Below are positions 29,301 through 37,235 of a stretch of 64,000 bases of DNA, one piece after another. How positions within the stretch are numbered: the first letter of the stretch is position 1; each line of letters starts with the position of its first letter. The notes beneath the pieces are model-generated. The model did no database searches. It was not told the DNA's origin and was given only the letters and a program-made list of their open reading frames with translations. Source of the stretch: UBA6022 sp049295575 (GTDB lineage Bacteria; Patescibacteriota; Saccharimonadia; Saccharimonadales; Saccharimonadaceae); contig JBAQQX010000002.1 of the NCBI GenBank assembly GCA_049295575.1, forward strand, positions 248,001-312,000, given 5' to 3'. The position numbers and the translations under genes are program-made.

Positions 29301-29633
29301 AAAATGAGCTCCGTGGTAAAAGAAGTCACCGTTTTGGTTAATGACTTCGGCGCCGAAGCTGTGGAATGTATGGATGGCTACCTTAAAGGCAGCCTTGCCG
29401 ATGATCTGACTCAGGCGTTCGCGCATGGCATTGGCGCCGCTTTCGGTGAATGTCAGGCAAAGAATATTTTCCGGTAGCGTGTCGGTCTGCCGTAGGATAT
29501 TAGCTACGCGCATACTGAGCAGTTCAGTCTTTCCCGTTCCTGGGCCGGCGATAACCATGACTGGTCCGTCGATCGTATCAACCGCTCGTTTTTGGGCATC
29601 GTTTAGTTTAGCGTAACGAGTCGTGAAATCCAT
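26349..29633 (-). CDS. UvrD/PcrA-type helicase fused to a PD-(D/E)XK nuclease domain
   Basis: 1094 aa. Superfamily 1A helicase motifs in order: Q motif LNDAQKRAV, Walker A AGPGTGKTE (about 30), VMVDEFQDTN (about 330), GDDDQAIYSFQGA, NYRS, then NLMTAHKSKGLEFDTVYI (about 690) and ARKQLIISYS. The C-terminal 250 residues carry a RecB/AddB-like nuclease: GSLDLVDID, then IIVTDYKTGK (about 990-1020). This is the architecture of AddA-like or UvrD-nuclease proteins acting in double-strand break processing or repair; a partner AddB/RecC was not seen. TACAAT lies 7 nt before the ATG, inside the gap after the 174-aa gene. Confidence 0.93.
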   Translation of the reverse strand: MDFTTRYAKLNDAQKRAVDTIDGPVMVIAGPGTGKTELLSMRVANILRQTDTLPENILCLTFTESGANAMRERLSQIIGKAAFKVAIHTFHSFGAEVINQNGDFFYHGAHFRAADELSSYELLRGIFDELEYGNPLSSKMNGEYTHLGDTLTTISELKKSGLTSDELLAVLDINDHVIDISEPLLGAVFASRISKGTSDLLDPVIEQIAQINGQTGLVSINSLADILHDSLKHAVAHARETNSTKPLTAWRNAWMKKDESGDFILKSHERQAKLRAVSFVYYQYLSRMQEAELYDFDDMILRVVHGMEVFSSLRYNLQEKHQYVMVDEFQDTNMAQMRILHNLTSSEVNAERPNIMVVGDDDQAIYSFQGAEVSNILTFPTVYPATVKITLQDNYRSAAPILEAARSVIVQGEERLETTLDDIDKTLTAHRSSDTADVSLLEVPTINDERQILVAGIAARIAKGQSPGSIAVLARRHHEIINLLPYFADAGIQVNYERRDNVLDIEPIIALESVATLIVALFESRHDEVNALLPEVLSHAAWGINASSIWKLSIQAYQQRKSWMETMANTPEFVPLFNWLTETAKKVPHTPLEEMLDILLGKVDIEEGSDDFISPLYLYFFSQDKIISHPDEYLVYLEALRTIRSKLRDYQIDETPTVRTLLAFINLHRRLGSSIASIRPHVDAQLDAVNLMTAHKSKGLEFDTVYIIGAIDTAWGERVRSRSRLIGYPENLPLSPAGDTLDERLRLFFVAMTRARKQLIISYSLSDAGGKATLGASFLLTTTMQPQQVTPEHSTAERIEAAERNWYEPLISLSQGTMQQLLAPTLENYKLSVTHLNNFLDVSRGGPQTFLLNNLLRFPQAMSPSAAYGSAIHRTLQRAHAHVAAQKNHRPIEDILHDFEENLKEQHMSEANFTDYLQRGSDTLQAFLDAKYDEFSDTQKVELNFAGQQVRIGDARLTGSLDLVDIDTSNKSIIVTDYKTGKATSSWQGKADYEKIKLHKYRQQLMFYKLLVEGSRDYQTYIVDHGVLQFVEPTKTGAILALDATFTQDELDQFSNLIQAVWKHICTLDLPDISQYEQTYKGMLDFERDLLDNY

Positions 29634-29638
29634 TACTC

Positions 29639-30163
29639 TTATTGTACGATACTTTTTTGGAAGTCGCGCGCTTCAAGCTTGAACTGACGCTCGATAGCAG
29701 CACCCATGACTGCGTAGTGCGCTATGCCTGGATAATACCGTTCTGCCGCTCGTCCAATGACTTCTGCTGCAATTGGCTGCACGGATCTGAATTCATCACG
29801 CGCATCATTAAATAGCTCGTCCTGTTTTTTTGTTCGTAGTGCGATGTTGAGACTGCGGGTAGCTGCCATTGCTGTGACATCCGTGAAGTAGTCGGTTCGA
29901 GGCGCAATGAGAGACGACATAATTTCATATAGTGTAAATCCATGCGTAAAGCCGGCGTGATGGCTGTCGTCAATGAACGTGTCCTTAGAGTGTGTAGCTG
30001 TAAGATGAGCGAGGTTAAAGAGAAGATTACTTTGCTCCGCCCCCGAATGACTGGCCTCAAGGAGAGTGCCGTTTTGTAGGAAGAATTCAAAAAATGCCGC
30101 ATTGGTTTGAGTGAGGTCTTGTTCCGGGAACTCGGGCTGATGATTGAGAAGCGTTAATTCCAT
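29639..30163 (-). CDS. Hypothetical protein, helical
   Basis: 174 aa; family not recognised. It is all-helical with several His/Asp/Glu-rich stretches (LFNLAHLTATHSKDTF, DDSHHAGFTHGF, RDEF), so a metal site is possible. There is no membrane segment. TATAAT lies 10 nt before the ATG; it is divergent from the gene at 30226, and the helicase gene follows 5 nt after its stop. Confidence 0.6.
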   Translation of the reverse strand: MELTLLNHQPEFPEQDLTQTNAAFFEFFLQNGTLLEASHSGAEQSNLLFNLAHLTATHSKDTFIDDSHHAGFTHGFTLYEIMSSLIAPRTDYFTDVTAMAATRSLNIALRTKKQDELFNDARDEFRSVQPIAAEVIGRAAERYYPGIAHYAVMGAAIERQFKLEARDFQKSIVQ

Positions 30164-30225
30164 GATTTACAAAATTATACGCTCATACACAGGTTTGACA
30201 AGGGGGTGGTATAATACCAACAGAT

Positions 30226-30714
30226 ATGAACGATGAAATATATGATGACTTAGCCCTAGAGCGTATAGCGCACGATAAATTCGGTCTTGATATCGATATC
30301 TCAAAGGTTATCTTGAGACAGGCTGAAGTCGGCCGCTTAACAACGGCAACAGTGATACTGACCAAAAAGAAGCAGCTCTTTGTCTATATTTCCGGCCATT
30401 CAAAACTACTCTTTAGCGACGTGAAAAAGATTGTTTCCCGTATGGGTCTTAAAGCGGAAATTTACTTCCCGCCCAAGGGGCAGATTGACTATTTTGATGA
30501 GATTGGACGCGAGAAGTTTCGAGCCGTCTTCCCTGGCCGTGGCCAGATCAGCGATGACGATATTCTCTTCTACCGCACTCTCGCACCGTATAACCCAGCT
30601 ATGATTTTGATTAGCGAAGTGAAGAACGGCGAAATCTACCAGTATGACAGTGACGCTCGTAGCGACTGGCGTGTCGCGACAAAGTTCACGTATCGCCGTA
30701 TTAAAACTAGCTAA
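30226..30714 (+). CDS. Hypothetical protein
   Basis: 162 aa, alpha/beta, no membrane segment or recognised motif. The middle has two hydrophobic strands (LFVYISGHSKLLFSDVKKIVSRMGLKAEIYFPP read in two parts) and the end is basic (FTYRRIKTS). An extended -10 (TGGTATAAT) lies 10 nt before the ATG. Only 5 bp separate it from the convergent gene at 30720, with no terminator. Confidence 0.6.
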   Translation: MNDEIYDDLALERIAHDKFGLDIDISKVILRQAEVGRLTTATVILTKKKQLFVYISGHSKLLFSDVKKIVSRMGLKAEIYFPPKGQIDYFDEIGREKFRAVFPGRGQISDDDILFYRTLAPYNPAMILISEVKNGEIYQYDSDARSDWRVATKFTYRRIKTS

Positions 30715-30719
30715 ACGTC

Positions 30720-31103
30720 TTACTTTTGGCCAGCAAGCGGCGTATCGACTGTAGCCGATTGCTGCTGCTTCTTCTCTACTTCAAGGAGACTTAGGGCAGC
30801 GTCAATGTCTGCTATTTTATCGGTTGTTTCGGTCGTTTCGTAGTAGCTGCGTGCTTTTTGATATGAAGTGATAGCTTCGTCGTACTTACCGGCCGCCCGG
30901 GCAGCTTTCGCGGTATCGATTGCAGTCATAGCTTCCTTTTCGGTAGCCTGTACGGTTGTTTCTGTGGGAATAGTAGTGGTGGTGTCTGCGGTATCATTTG
31001 CCTTTTTAAGCGTCCGAAGGGCAAACGCACCGCCTACAGCAAGGCTCGCTACGATAATGATAGCGATGATGCCAAAAAGGATTTGTTTTTTAGTGAACGT
31101 CAT
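30720..31103 (-). CDS. Small membrane-anchored protein with helical repeat, partner of prepilin 2
   Basis: 127 aa. The N-terminal membrane helix at about 8-28 is followed by a Thr-rich linker (TADTTTTIPTETT) and a helix-turn-helix segment (AIDTAKAARAAGKYDEAITSYQKARSYYE) that resembles one TPR unit. The ribosome site is AAGGAG. It follows the prepilin-like gene at 31113 by 9 nt. The arrangement and domain order repeat in the gene at 32703, so the two are paralogous partners. It likely stands outside the membrane and assists the adjacent prepilin-like protein (inference). Confidence 0.7.
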   Translation of the reverse strand: MTFTKKQILFGIIAIIIVASLAVGGAFALRTLKKANDTADTTTTIPTETTVQATEKEAMTAIDTAKAARAAGKYDEAITSYQKARSYYETTETTDKIADIDAALSLLEVEKKQQQSATVDTPLAGQK

Positions 31104-31112
31104 AGTTGCTCC

Positions 31113-32597
31113 TTAAGGTAAGTTCATTCTTGGACTTTCGCGTCGCCCAGTAGTGGTACTTTGTCTACCAGTTGTCGCGTTTCTGCATCGCATGTCCGTT
31201 GCAATATTCCAGCCCGATCCGGAGTTTAAGTTCGTTTGGTTGTTAACCGATCCTGTCTCGATAGTGCTTCCGTAGAAGTTCCAGTTATTTGCAACCCAGG
31301 TGCCGCCGTGTGAATCGGCATACCATCCATAGGCTGTAGTGCCTTCCCATGGATAATCCCAGGTGTGAACGTCGGCACGAGAGTAAAGAGAGACGCTTGG
31401 GTCACATGGCGCAGTCGCTCGGACGTAGACGATGTTCGGTGCACCACGTGCAATACTATATGTACTGGCGCCAGGAGGAGTGACGGGACGAATGTAGTCA
31501 TCCTCTCCGGAAGCACTCCAGTCGCTTGTGTCATTCGCGTTGTAGCAGTGCGCTTGTACTCGGGTAATATATTGGTATCCCTGACTAGCCGTATCCCATG
31601 TTCGTGAAAGCAATCCTGTATACGGACCGTACCATGGTGAATCATAGCCCCAGTCTGCGGCAAACTCGTACTGGTAGCGAGCAGTCGTTCCGGATGGACA
31701 GGTCGTCGCAGGCCAGTTCCATGTTGTTATGTTGGCGCTCGTCGATGCGACGACTACAGGAGCGGCCGGTGCGGCTATCGGGTGAATGTAAGTAGCCTCG
31801 GCACTTACTGGAGAATCGACACTAGAGCTTGTGGCCGAGACACATTTAGCTTTGGCTCGGAAGCCATACTTCACGCCTTGGCTAGCTGCTGCGGTTGTCG
31901 TTCGTGTAGTCGACCACGCTGAATAGCTGCCCCATGTACCGTCATTTGTTCGGCTGCTGAGGGCATATTGAGCCGTGTTGCCACCTGTACAGGTGACGAT
32001 AGACGCGGTTCCGGTAACCGTGTTACTGGCGTAGGTCGCCGCTATTGTCGGTGCACTTGGCGCGTCAGGAGCTGGTGGTGGCGGGGGTGGTGGTGGCGTG
32101 ACGACAGCCGATCGATCGGTATAGCGACTAGAGATGACAACGTCCGTATTATCCGCTTCTTTTTTATACGTAATAGTAAAGCTGTCACATCCGCCCGTAG
32201 CTGATGTTTGACATGCGGTGTTTTCAGTCGAGTTGACACTACTGGCGGTGTATTTGGCCTTGGTGCTTGTTGGCGAGCCACTGGTCAATGAGTTTGTTGT
32301 CGACGAGCCGACGCCAGGAAATACTATTGTACCGATTTCTACGTTTAGCTTCGCGGCAACCGCGCTTCCACTTACGCCACTCTCGCTTACGAGTGACGGA
32401 ACGGATGGATACTCACCATGTTCTTCGTAGTATTTTTCAATTGCCTCGGCCAAGATGGTAGAACGAGAGTAACGTGTTTGGTCACGTGCTTCGACCTGTT
32501 GTTTTGAGAAAGTGAGAATCGAAATGGCCAAAAGGACTCCGATAATCGCAATACTGATGAGGAGCTCGATAACCGTGAAACCGCTTCTGTTTTTCAT
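31113..32597 (-). CDS. Type IV prepilin-like protein 2 with C-terminal beta-repeat region
   Basis: 494 aa. Prepilin signal: basic MKNRSG before FTVIELLISIAIIG, with Glu5 and a hydrophobic alpha-1 helix, then a long helix with QQVEARDQTRYSR. Residues about 60-165 form a pilin-like head. After a proline spacer (about 170) come about 85-residue repeats each bounded by a cysteine pair (CTGGNTAQY..AKC; CPSGTTARY..AHC) with Tyr/Trp-rich strands, probably Fn3/Ig-like disulfide domains. It is far longer than a major pilin (about 150 aa), so an adhesive minor pilin is a good guess. TATAAT lies 9 nt before the ATG. Confidence 0.85.
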   Translation of the reverse strand: MKNRSGFTVIELLISIAIIGVLLAISILTFSKQQVEARDQTRYSRSTILAEAIEKYYEEHGEYPSVPSLVSESGVSGSAVAAKLNVEIGTIVFPGVGSSTTNSLTSGSPTSTKAKYTASSVNSTENTACQTSATGGCDSFTITYKKEADNTDVVISSRYTDRSAVVTPPPPPPPPAPDAPSAPTIAATYASNTVTGTASIVTCTGGNTAQYALSSRTNDGTWGSYSAWSTTRTTTAAASQGVKYGFRAKAKCVSATSSSVDSPVSAEATYIHPIAAPAAPVVVASTSANITTWNWPATTCPSGTTARYQYEFAADWGYDSPWYGPYTGLLSRTWDTASQGYQYITRVQAHCYNANDTSDWSASGEDDYIRPVTPPGASTYSIARGAPNIVYVRATAPCDPSVSLYSRADVHTWDYPWEGTTAYGWYADSHGGTWVANNWNFYGSTIETGSVNNQTNLNSGSGWNIATDMRCRNATTGRQSTTTGRRESPRMNLP

Positions 32598-32702
32598 ATG
32601 GTGTTTATTATAGGACGGCTCGCTGATAACGGCAAGGTGCTTTTACTGAGAAAAACATGAAAGCGTATCGATGCGGATGTTGCGAAAGGTTGGTAGCTTT
32701 GG

Positions 32703-33119
32703 CTATTGGCTTGTTGAAGGCGCTGGGCCGGTGGTGTTGCCACTGACTCGTGTCGTAGGCGCCTGTTCGGGCGTTTCGGTATTATCGATGGTTTGATTGA
32801 TGATGTCGATCTGCTGTTGTGTATCGGCCGCTGCTGTAGCGTTGTTGTCAGCTATATAAGCGGCTGTCGCCTTTTCATACTCAGCCTTTGCGCCCTTGAG
32901 GTCGTTATTCTTCATGAGATGTTCCGCCTTCAGCCGCGTTGAATCGCCGCTTCGGGTCGTCGCGTTGGTCGTTGTTGTGTCGGCTGGTTCATGTGGCTTA
33001 AACTGGCGCAGGACAAAGTATGCTCCAGCGCCAGCGGCGGCAAGGACGATAATCGATGCAAGTATAATGCCGACGACTTTTAGGTTTAGTTTTCGTTTTT
33101 CAAATGGATATGACGACAT
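32703..33119 (-). CDS. Small membrane-anchored protein, partner of prepilin 1
   Basis: 138 aa. Basic N-terminus, membrane helix at about 15-36, Thr-rich linker, then a helical repeat (HLMKNNDLKGAKAEYEKATAAY) and a low-complexity Thr/Pro/Ser tail. Same order and size as the gene at 30720. It starts 8 nt after the upstream prepilin-like gene with an AGGAG ribosome site. Between 32598 and 32702 there is only the promoter of the next prepilin-like gene. Confidence 0.7.
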   Translation of the reverse strand: MSSYPFEKRKLNLKVVGIILASIIVLAAAGAGAYFVLRQFKPHEPADTTTTNATTRSGDSTRLKAEHLMKNNDLKGAKAEYEKATAAYIADNNATAAADTQQQIDIINQTIDNTETPEQAPTTRVSGNTTGPAPSTSQ

Positions 33120-33127
33120 ATATTCTC

Positions 33128-35047
33128 CTAAAGGTTAGCCCAGCCTTGGCCCCATGGTCCAGGTGCGCTACTGCGACCAGTTACAGGGTTAACGCACCAG
33201 CCTTGAGCGCGGCCGCTGACAGCGAATCCAGACTGACGCGGTTGGTTATTATAGCCGGTTGTCTCAGTTAGCATCGGTGCGTTTGGTCCGAACGTTATAT
33301 AGTCAGGTTGGTTGCCGCCGTTTGAGTTAGCTGTCCACCAGCCAACTTGACCAGGGCCATTTGGCTGACGTGGAGCAAGCCAGTAGATGGCGCTGTTGCC
33401 ACTGTTAATCCACTGATCTTCGATATAGTAGCGATTGGTACTAGCGCCACAAGCGAAAGTGAAGGTCCATTGCCAGTGTGTATTATAGTTACTCCCGTTC
33501 CAGTTCCAATATGATGAGAATACCCAGTTAGATGGTGCGGCTGGTGGTAAGACGGCTTTAGCTATACTCGCCTGTCCTGTTGTGCTCCAGGGGCTTGTTG
33601 CAAAGGCGGAGGCACAACGAGCCTGTACTTGGGTCGTATAGGTGTATCCTTGGTTGACGGTCGTACGAACCGTGCTGGCATTAGCTCCTGTGGATATCCA
33701 AGCTGAATCTGCTAGTGAGGTTGTTTGATTTTTGATCTGGTAATTTGCCGTTGCTCCCGCCGGACATCCAATACCTGGCCAGTTCCAGGCTGTTTGGCTA
33801 TCGGCGGGGTTCCATAGTTGAGCTGTATTGCCGGTACCGCAGTTCCACGTACCAATTGATGTTCCGTTTGCTGTTCCCCAGTTAGCCGCGTCCATACAGC
33901 CGCCGTTGCCAACATTTTGGAATGTACCTGAATCACCACGGTTCCATTGGCGGGACGTAGCGCCATCACAGGTGTAGAGCGTGAGCTGGCTACCAAGGCT
34001 TCCGGCGGTTACGCACATATTCATGGCGTACGTAGGGCGAATCGTTTTGTCGTTACTGTTGTACGCCCAGTCCTGTGCGAATGTTCCGTTGCACTGCCAG
34101 ATCTGAACAAGTGTTCCATTGCCTGATCCTCCGCCGTTAGCGTCCATGCAGACGTTACCTGTGCTGTAGGCTGGCAGTATGAGTGCGGTTATGTACGGAT
34201 TCGGCGTACTCGGCGCGGTGATCGGGTGTATGTAAGTAGCCTCTGAGCTGGCTGCAGATTCAGCACTTGCGTCACCGACAGTCGTACAATGGGCTTTGGC
34301 GCGGAAACCATACTTATTTCCCTGCGCTGTCGTTAGGCCAACTGACCTATTTGATGACCATCCGGAGTATGCGCTCCATGTACCGTCATTTTCGCGCGTA
34401 CTGAGTGCATACTCAGGAGTATTGCCATTCGTACAGCTCACGACTGATGCCGTACCGGTGATAATATTGCTGGCATATGAGGTCGACATAGTCGGTGCGC
34501 TTGGGGCATCTATCGTTGCGGGTGTGCTTGGGGGTGGAGTCGGAGGAGCGACTACGGCAGTACGATCACTGTAGCGACTAGCAATAGTTACATCGCTGTT
34601 ATCCGCTTCTTTCTTGTAGGTAATCGTGAAGCTATCACATCCGCCAGAAGCTGATGTCTGACAGGCGGTATTTTCGGTAGAATTGACGCTGCTCGCCGTG
34701 TATTTGGCTTTGCTTGTCGTCGGAGTGCCATTAGTAAGTGAGTTCGTTATTGATGCATTAGCGCCCGGAAGGGTGACGGTATTGAGTTCTACTTTTAGCT
34801 TTGCTGCAACCGTACTGCCGGTTGCACCAGTTTCGCTGACAAGCGAAGCAACTGACGGATATTCGCCGTTTTGTTCGTAATATTTCTCGAGCGCTTCGGC
34901 GATGATGGTCGCGCGCGAATAGCGCGTCTGGTCGCGTGCTTCTACTTGCTGTTTTGAGAACGATACAATTGATATTGCTAAAAGAACACCAATAACTGCG
35001 ATGGAGACGAGTAGTTCAACAACCGTGAAACCGCTTTTGCTTTTCAT
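33128..35047 (-). CDS. Type IV prepilin-like protein 1 with ricin-type lectin domain
   Basis: 639 aa. Its first 190 residues are nearly the same as in the gene at 31113 (SG before FTVVELLVSIAVIG; QQVEARDQTRYSR; EYPSVASLVSE). One cysteine-bounded beta repeat follows (about 205-265), then a ricin B beta-trefoil at about 300-425 with VCMDANGGG, IWQCNG, DWAY, LYTCDG, RQW, GCMDAANWG and AQLWNP. A second beta repeat and a Trp/Tyr-rich C-terminal domain follow. Ricin-type lectins bind galactose-like or other glycans, so this could be a pilus-tip adhesin. TATAAT lies 9 nt before the ATG. Confidence 0.88.
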   Translation of the reverse strand: MKSKSGFTVVELLVSIAVIGVLLAISIVSFSKQQVEARDQTRYSRATIIAEALEKYYEQNGEYPSVASLVSETGATGSTVAAKLKVELNTVTLPGANASITNSLTNGTPTTSKAKYTASSVNSTENTACQTSASGGCDSFTITYKKEADNSDVTIASRYSDRTAVVAPPTPPPSTPATIDAPSAPTMSTSYASNIITGTASVVSCTNGNTPEYALSTRENDGTWSAYSGWSSNRSVGLTTAQGNKYGFRAKAHCTTVGDASAESAASSEATYIHPITAPSTPNPYITALILPAYSTGNVCMDANGGGSGNGTLVQIWQCNGTFAQDWAYNSNDKTIRPTYAMNMCVTAGSLGSQLTLYTCDGATSRQWNRGDSGTFQNVGNGGCMDAANWGTANGTSIGTWNCGTGNTAQLWNPADSQTAWNWPGIGCPAGATANYQIKNQTTSLADSAWISTGANASTVRTTVNQGYTYTTQVQARCASAFATSPWSTTGQASIAKAVLPPAAPSNWVFSSYWNWNGSNYNTHWQWTFTFACGASTNRYYIEDQWINSGNSAIYWLAPRQPNGPGQVGWWTANSNGGNQPDYITFGPNAPMLTETTGYNNQPRQSGFAVSGRAQGWCVNPVTGRSSAPGPWGQGWANL

Positions 35048-35085
35048 AGTGTGTTTATTATAGCATTCGGACGTTGCTATGTGGA

Positions 35086-36387
35086 CTATTTTTTATCGAG
35101 AACAACGAGATGTTCGATGTGCGGTGTGCGCGGGAAGAAGTTATAGCCGCGATGCGAGCGAACGCCGTATGTTTCAGCAAGACGAGCAACGTCGCGCGCC
35201 TGCGTGGTTGGGTTACAGCTGAGGTAAACGATGCGTTCTGGTGCAGCTTCGAGAAGCTTGGCGATGACGTCTTCATGAAGACCGGCGCGTGGCGGGTCGA
35301 CGATGATCGTTGCGTCACCAGTAATATGCTCAAGGGCACTTTCGCTCGGTGCGAGAATTGCCTTGGCAGCTTGTTCGCGCTGAAGTGCGGTGATATTACG
35401 TTCCATCTCGCGAACGGCGTGTTCGTTAATCTCCACCATGGTAATATTATCGCCACCGATCGTAAGGCCGATTGTGCCAACGCCACTGTAAAAGTCGACG
35501 GCTGGCTTATCGGCAGGTACCCATTCCTTCATGTCGCGGAGGGCTTGCTCATAGATCGGAAGGTTGATTTGGAAGAAGCCTTCAACTGCGTATGTAAACG
35601 GCACATCAAGAATTGTGTCGGCAAGACTCGTCTCTCCCCAGGCTTGAAGTCGCTTGGTGATAACACTTGCAGGGCTCTTCGGGTTTGAGAAGATGAGTTC
35701 AAAGCCGGCGACGCCAAAGTCACGCATTTCATCTTCGCTAAAGGCATCGAAAAACTCATCTTTAACGTAGAGTTGTGCGGCAACTTCACCCTGTCGATTA
35801 CAGCGAATAAGGAGTGTTTTGAGCGGAAACGCTTGAATGTCGCGGGCGCGAAGCGTGTCGCGAATAGCGTGGGCTGCTTTATTGATTGCGTCGTTGGCGA
35901 GACTGCTGCCCTCTACAGGGATTTTGCCGTGTGTACCGCGACGGAAGAACGCAAGGTCAAGCTGACCAATTTCTTTGTCCCACCAGAAACTGAACTCAAT
36001 CTTGTTACGATAGCCGTATTCTTGGTTGTCGCTGTAGACCTCGATTGGATTTGGCAGAACAATATCATGAAGCTCAAATGCTTCTTCAATCAGCGCAGCT
36101 TTGTAATGCTGCTCGGCCTCAAACTTCATGATTTGCCATGGGCTTGTTGAAAGATAACTTGTTTCGTCAACTGGCGTAACGCGTTCGTCGCTTGGCTCAA
36201 TCACTTCCGTGACAATACCTTCAACGAAGCTCGACTTCTTTTTAGTAAGCTGAACGTTTACTTTTTCACCAGGAAGGCCGCCCCAGACGAACGCCTTCTT
36301 GCCATAATCAAGGCTGCCAAGTGCCTGGCCGCCGCCGACAATTTTGTCGAGGGTTAATTCTACGATAGGAAAGACTTTTTTACTCAT
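35086..36387 (-). CDS. RNA (uracil-5-)-methyltransferase, RlmD/TrmA family
   Basis: 433 aa. An N-terminal TRAM-like beta-barrel (VELTLDKIVGGGQALG..GEKV, residues 8-60), RNA-binding middle, then the methylase domain: VDFYSGVGTIGL (SAM site), DPPRAG and nucleophile YLSCNPTTQARD (about 395). The four-cysteine iron-sulfur cluster of RlmD is not present, as in many Gram-positive homologues, so rRNA versus tRNA specificity is open. TACACT stands 6 nt before the ATG, with no ribosome site. Confidence 0.93.
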   Translation of the reverse strand: MSKKVFPIVELTLDKIVGGGQALGSLDYGKKAFVWGGLPGEKVNVQLTKKKSSFVEGIVTEVIEPSDERVTPVDETSYLSTSPWQIMKFEAEQHYKAALIEEAFELHDIVLPNPIEVYSDNQEYGYRNKIEFSFWWDKEIGQLDLAFFRRGTHGKIPVEGSSLANDAINKAAHAIRDTLRARDIQAFPLKTLLIRCNRQGEVAAQLYVKDEFFDAFSEDEMRDFGVAGFELIFSNPKSPASVITKRLQAWGETSLADTILDVPFTYAVEGFFQINLPIYEQALRDMKEWVPADKPAVDFYSGVGTIGLTIGGDNITMVEINEHAVREMERNITALQREQAAKAILAPSESALEHITGDATIIVDPPRAGLHEDVIAKLLEAAPERIVYLSCNPTTQARDVARLAETYGVRSHRGYNFFPRTPHIEHLVVLDKK

Positions 36388-36405
36388 CTCTCTAGTGTAC
36401 CTTAT

Positions 36406-37086
36406 TTAGGTTGGATTGATAACACACCCCTGAGCCGGCGTACCGGCTGTGACAGTCATCGGCTTCCCGGCCCTGCCGCCACGCAGCACCCAGCTGTTGC
36501 TACTTTCACTGAAGAAGCCAGCGACATATGAACTCACTTCATCAGGACCAAGGGTGCCTGTGCTGATAGTGCACGGGAATGATGCGGTCGCCGAATATGA
36601 CAGTGATGAGCTGCTAGAGGTGTTATTAACATTGCCACCGAAGTAATAATATTTCCTTATAGAGGTCGTAGTGTCCATTAATGGTGTCGTTGAGGCATCT
36701 AGTGGGTCGCCAAGATTACTATTTATCCCAGGTAGAACGGAAGTGATATTTACTAATGTTGCGGCTGAGTTGAGCATTTGGGATGACGATGTATTTCCTG
36801 TCAGAAACCAGCTCGTGCAAGATGAGCGCGGACAGCCAGGTGGGTACTCGCCATGCTTGTCGAAGTACTTCTCTAGCTCATTTTGAAATAGGGTGATGTC
36901 GTTGTTGCGTACGTCGTCTCGTGCTTGTCGTTGCACCTGGGTGTAAGCGAGGATACTGATCGACGCCAGGATACCAATCACCATGATAACAACCAGTAGC
37001 TCTATAACCGTAAACCCTTGTCGTTGTGGTCTACGCACGCGACGAGCATCGCTTTGAGTATGTGCGTAGAGGTTATGCTTATTCAT
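36406..37086 (-). CDS. Type IV prepilin-like protein 3
   Basis: 226 aa. A long basic leader (24 residues) precedes QG and FTVIELLVVIMVIGILASISI with Glu5. The head has one CPRSSC pair near 85-90 and a second pair toward the end. Its alpha-1 continuation (QARDDVRNND, FQNELEKYFDKHGEYPPGCP) matches the other prepilins here, so all belong to one system. TACAAT lies 6 nt before the ATG. Confidence 0.85.
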   Translation of the reverse strand: MNKHNLYAHTQSDARRVRRPQRQGFTVIELLVVIMVIGILASISILAYTQVQRQARDDVRNNDITLFQNELEKYFDKHGEYPPGCPRSSCTSWFLTGNTSSSQMLNSAATLVNITSVLPGINSNLGDPLDASTTPLMDTTTSIRKYYYFGGNVNNTSSSSSLSYSATASFPCTISTGTLGPDEVSSYVAGFFSESSNSWVLRGGRAGKPMTVTAGTPAQGCVINPT

Positions 37087-37235
37087 GAAATGATTGTAGC
37101 GTAAGTGTGATGATATAGGTAGTGGGATGTCGCCTGGTTGGTGAGCTTCACGGAGCTACAAGGGGCTACATATGATGGTTCACGAGGCATCTTTTCAGGG
37201 GTGAGTGTGGTATGATGGTGGCATTAAGAAACACT

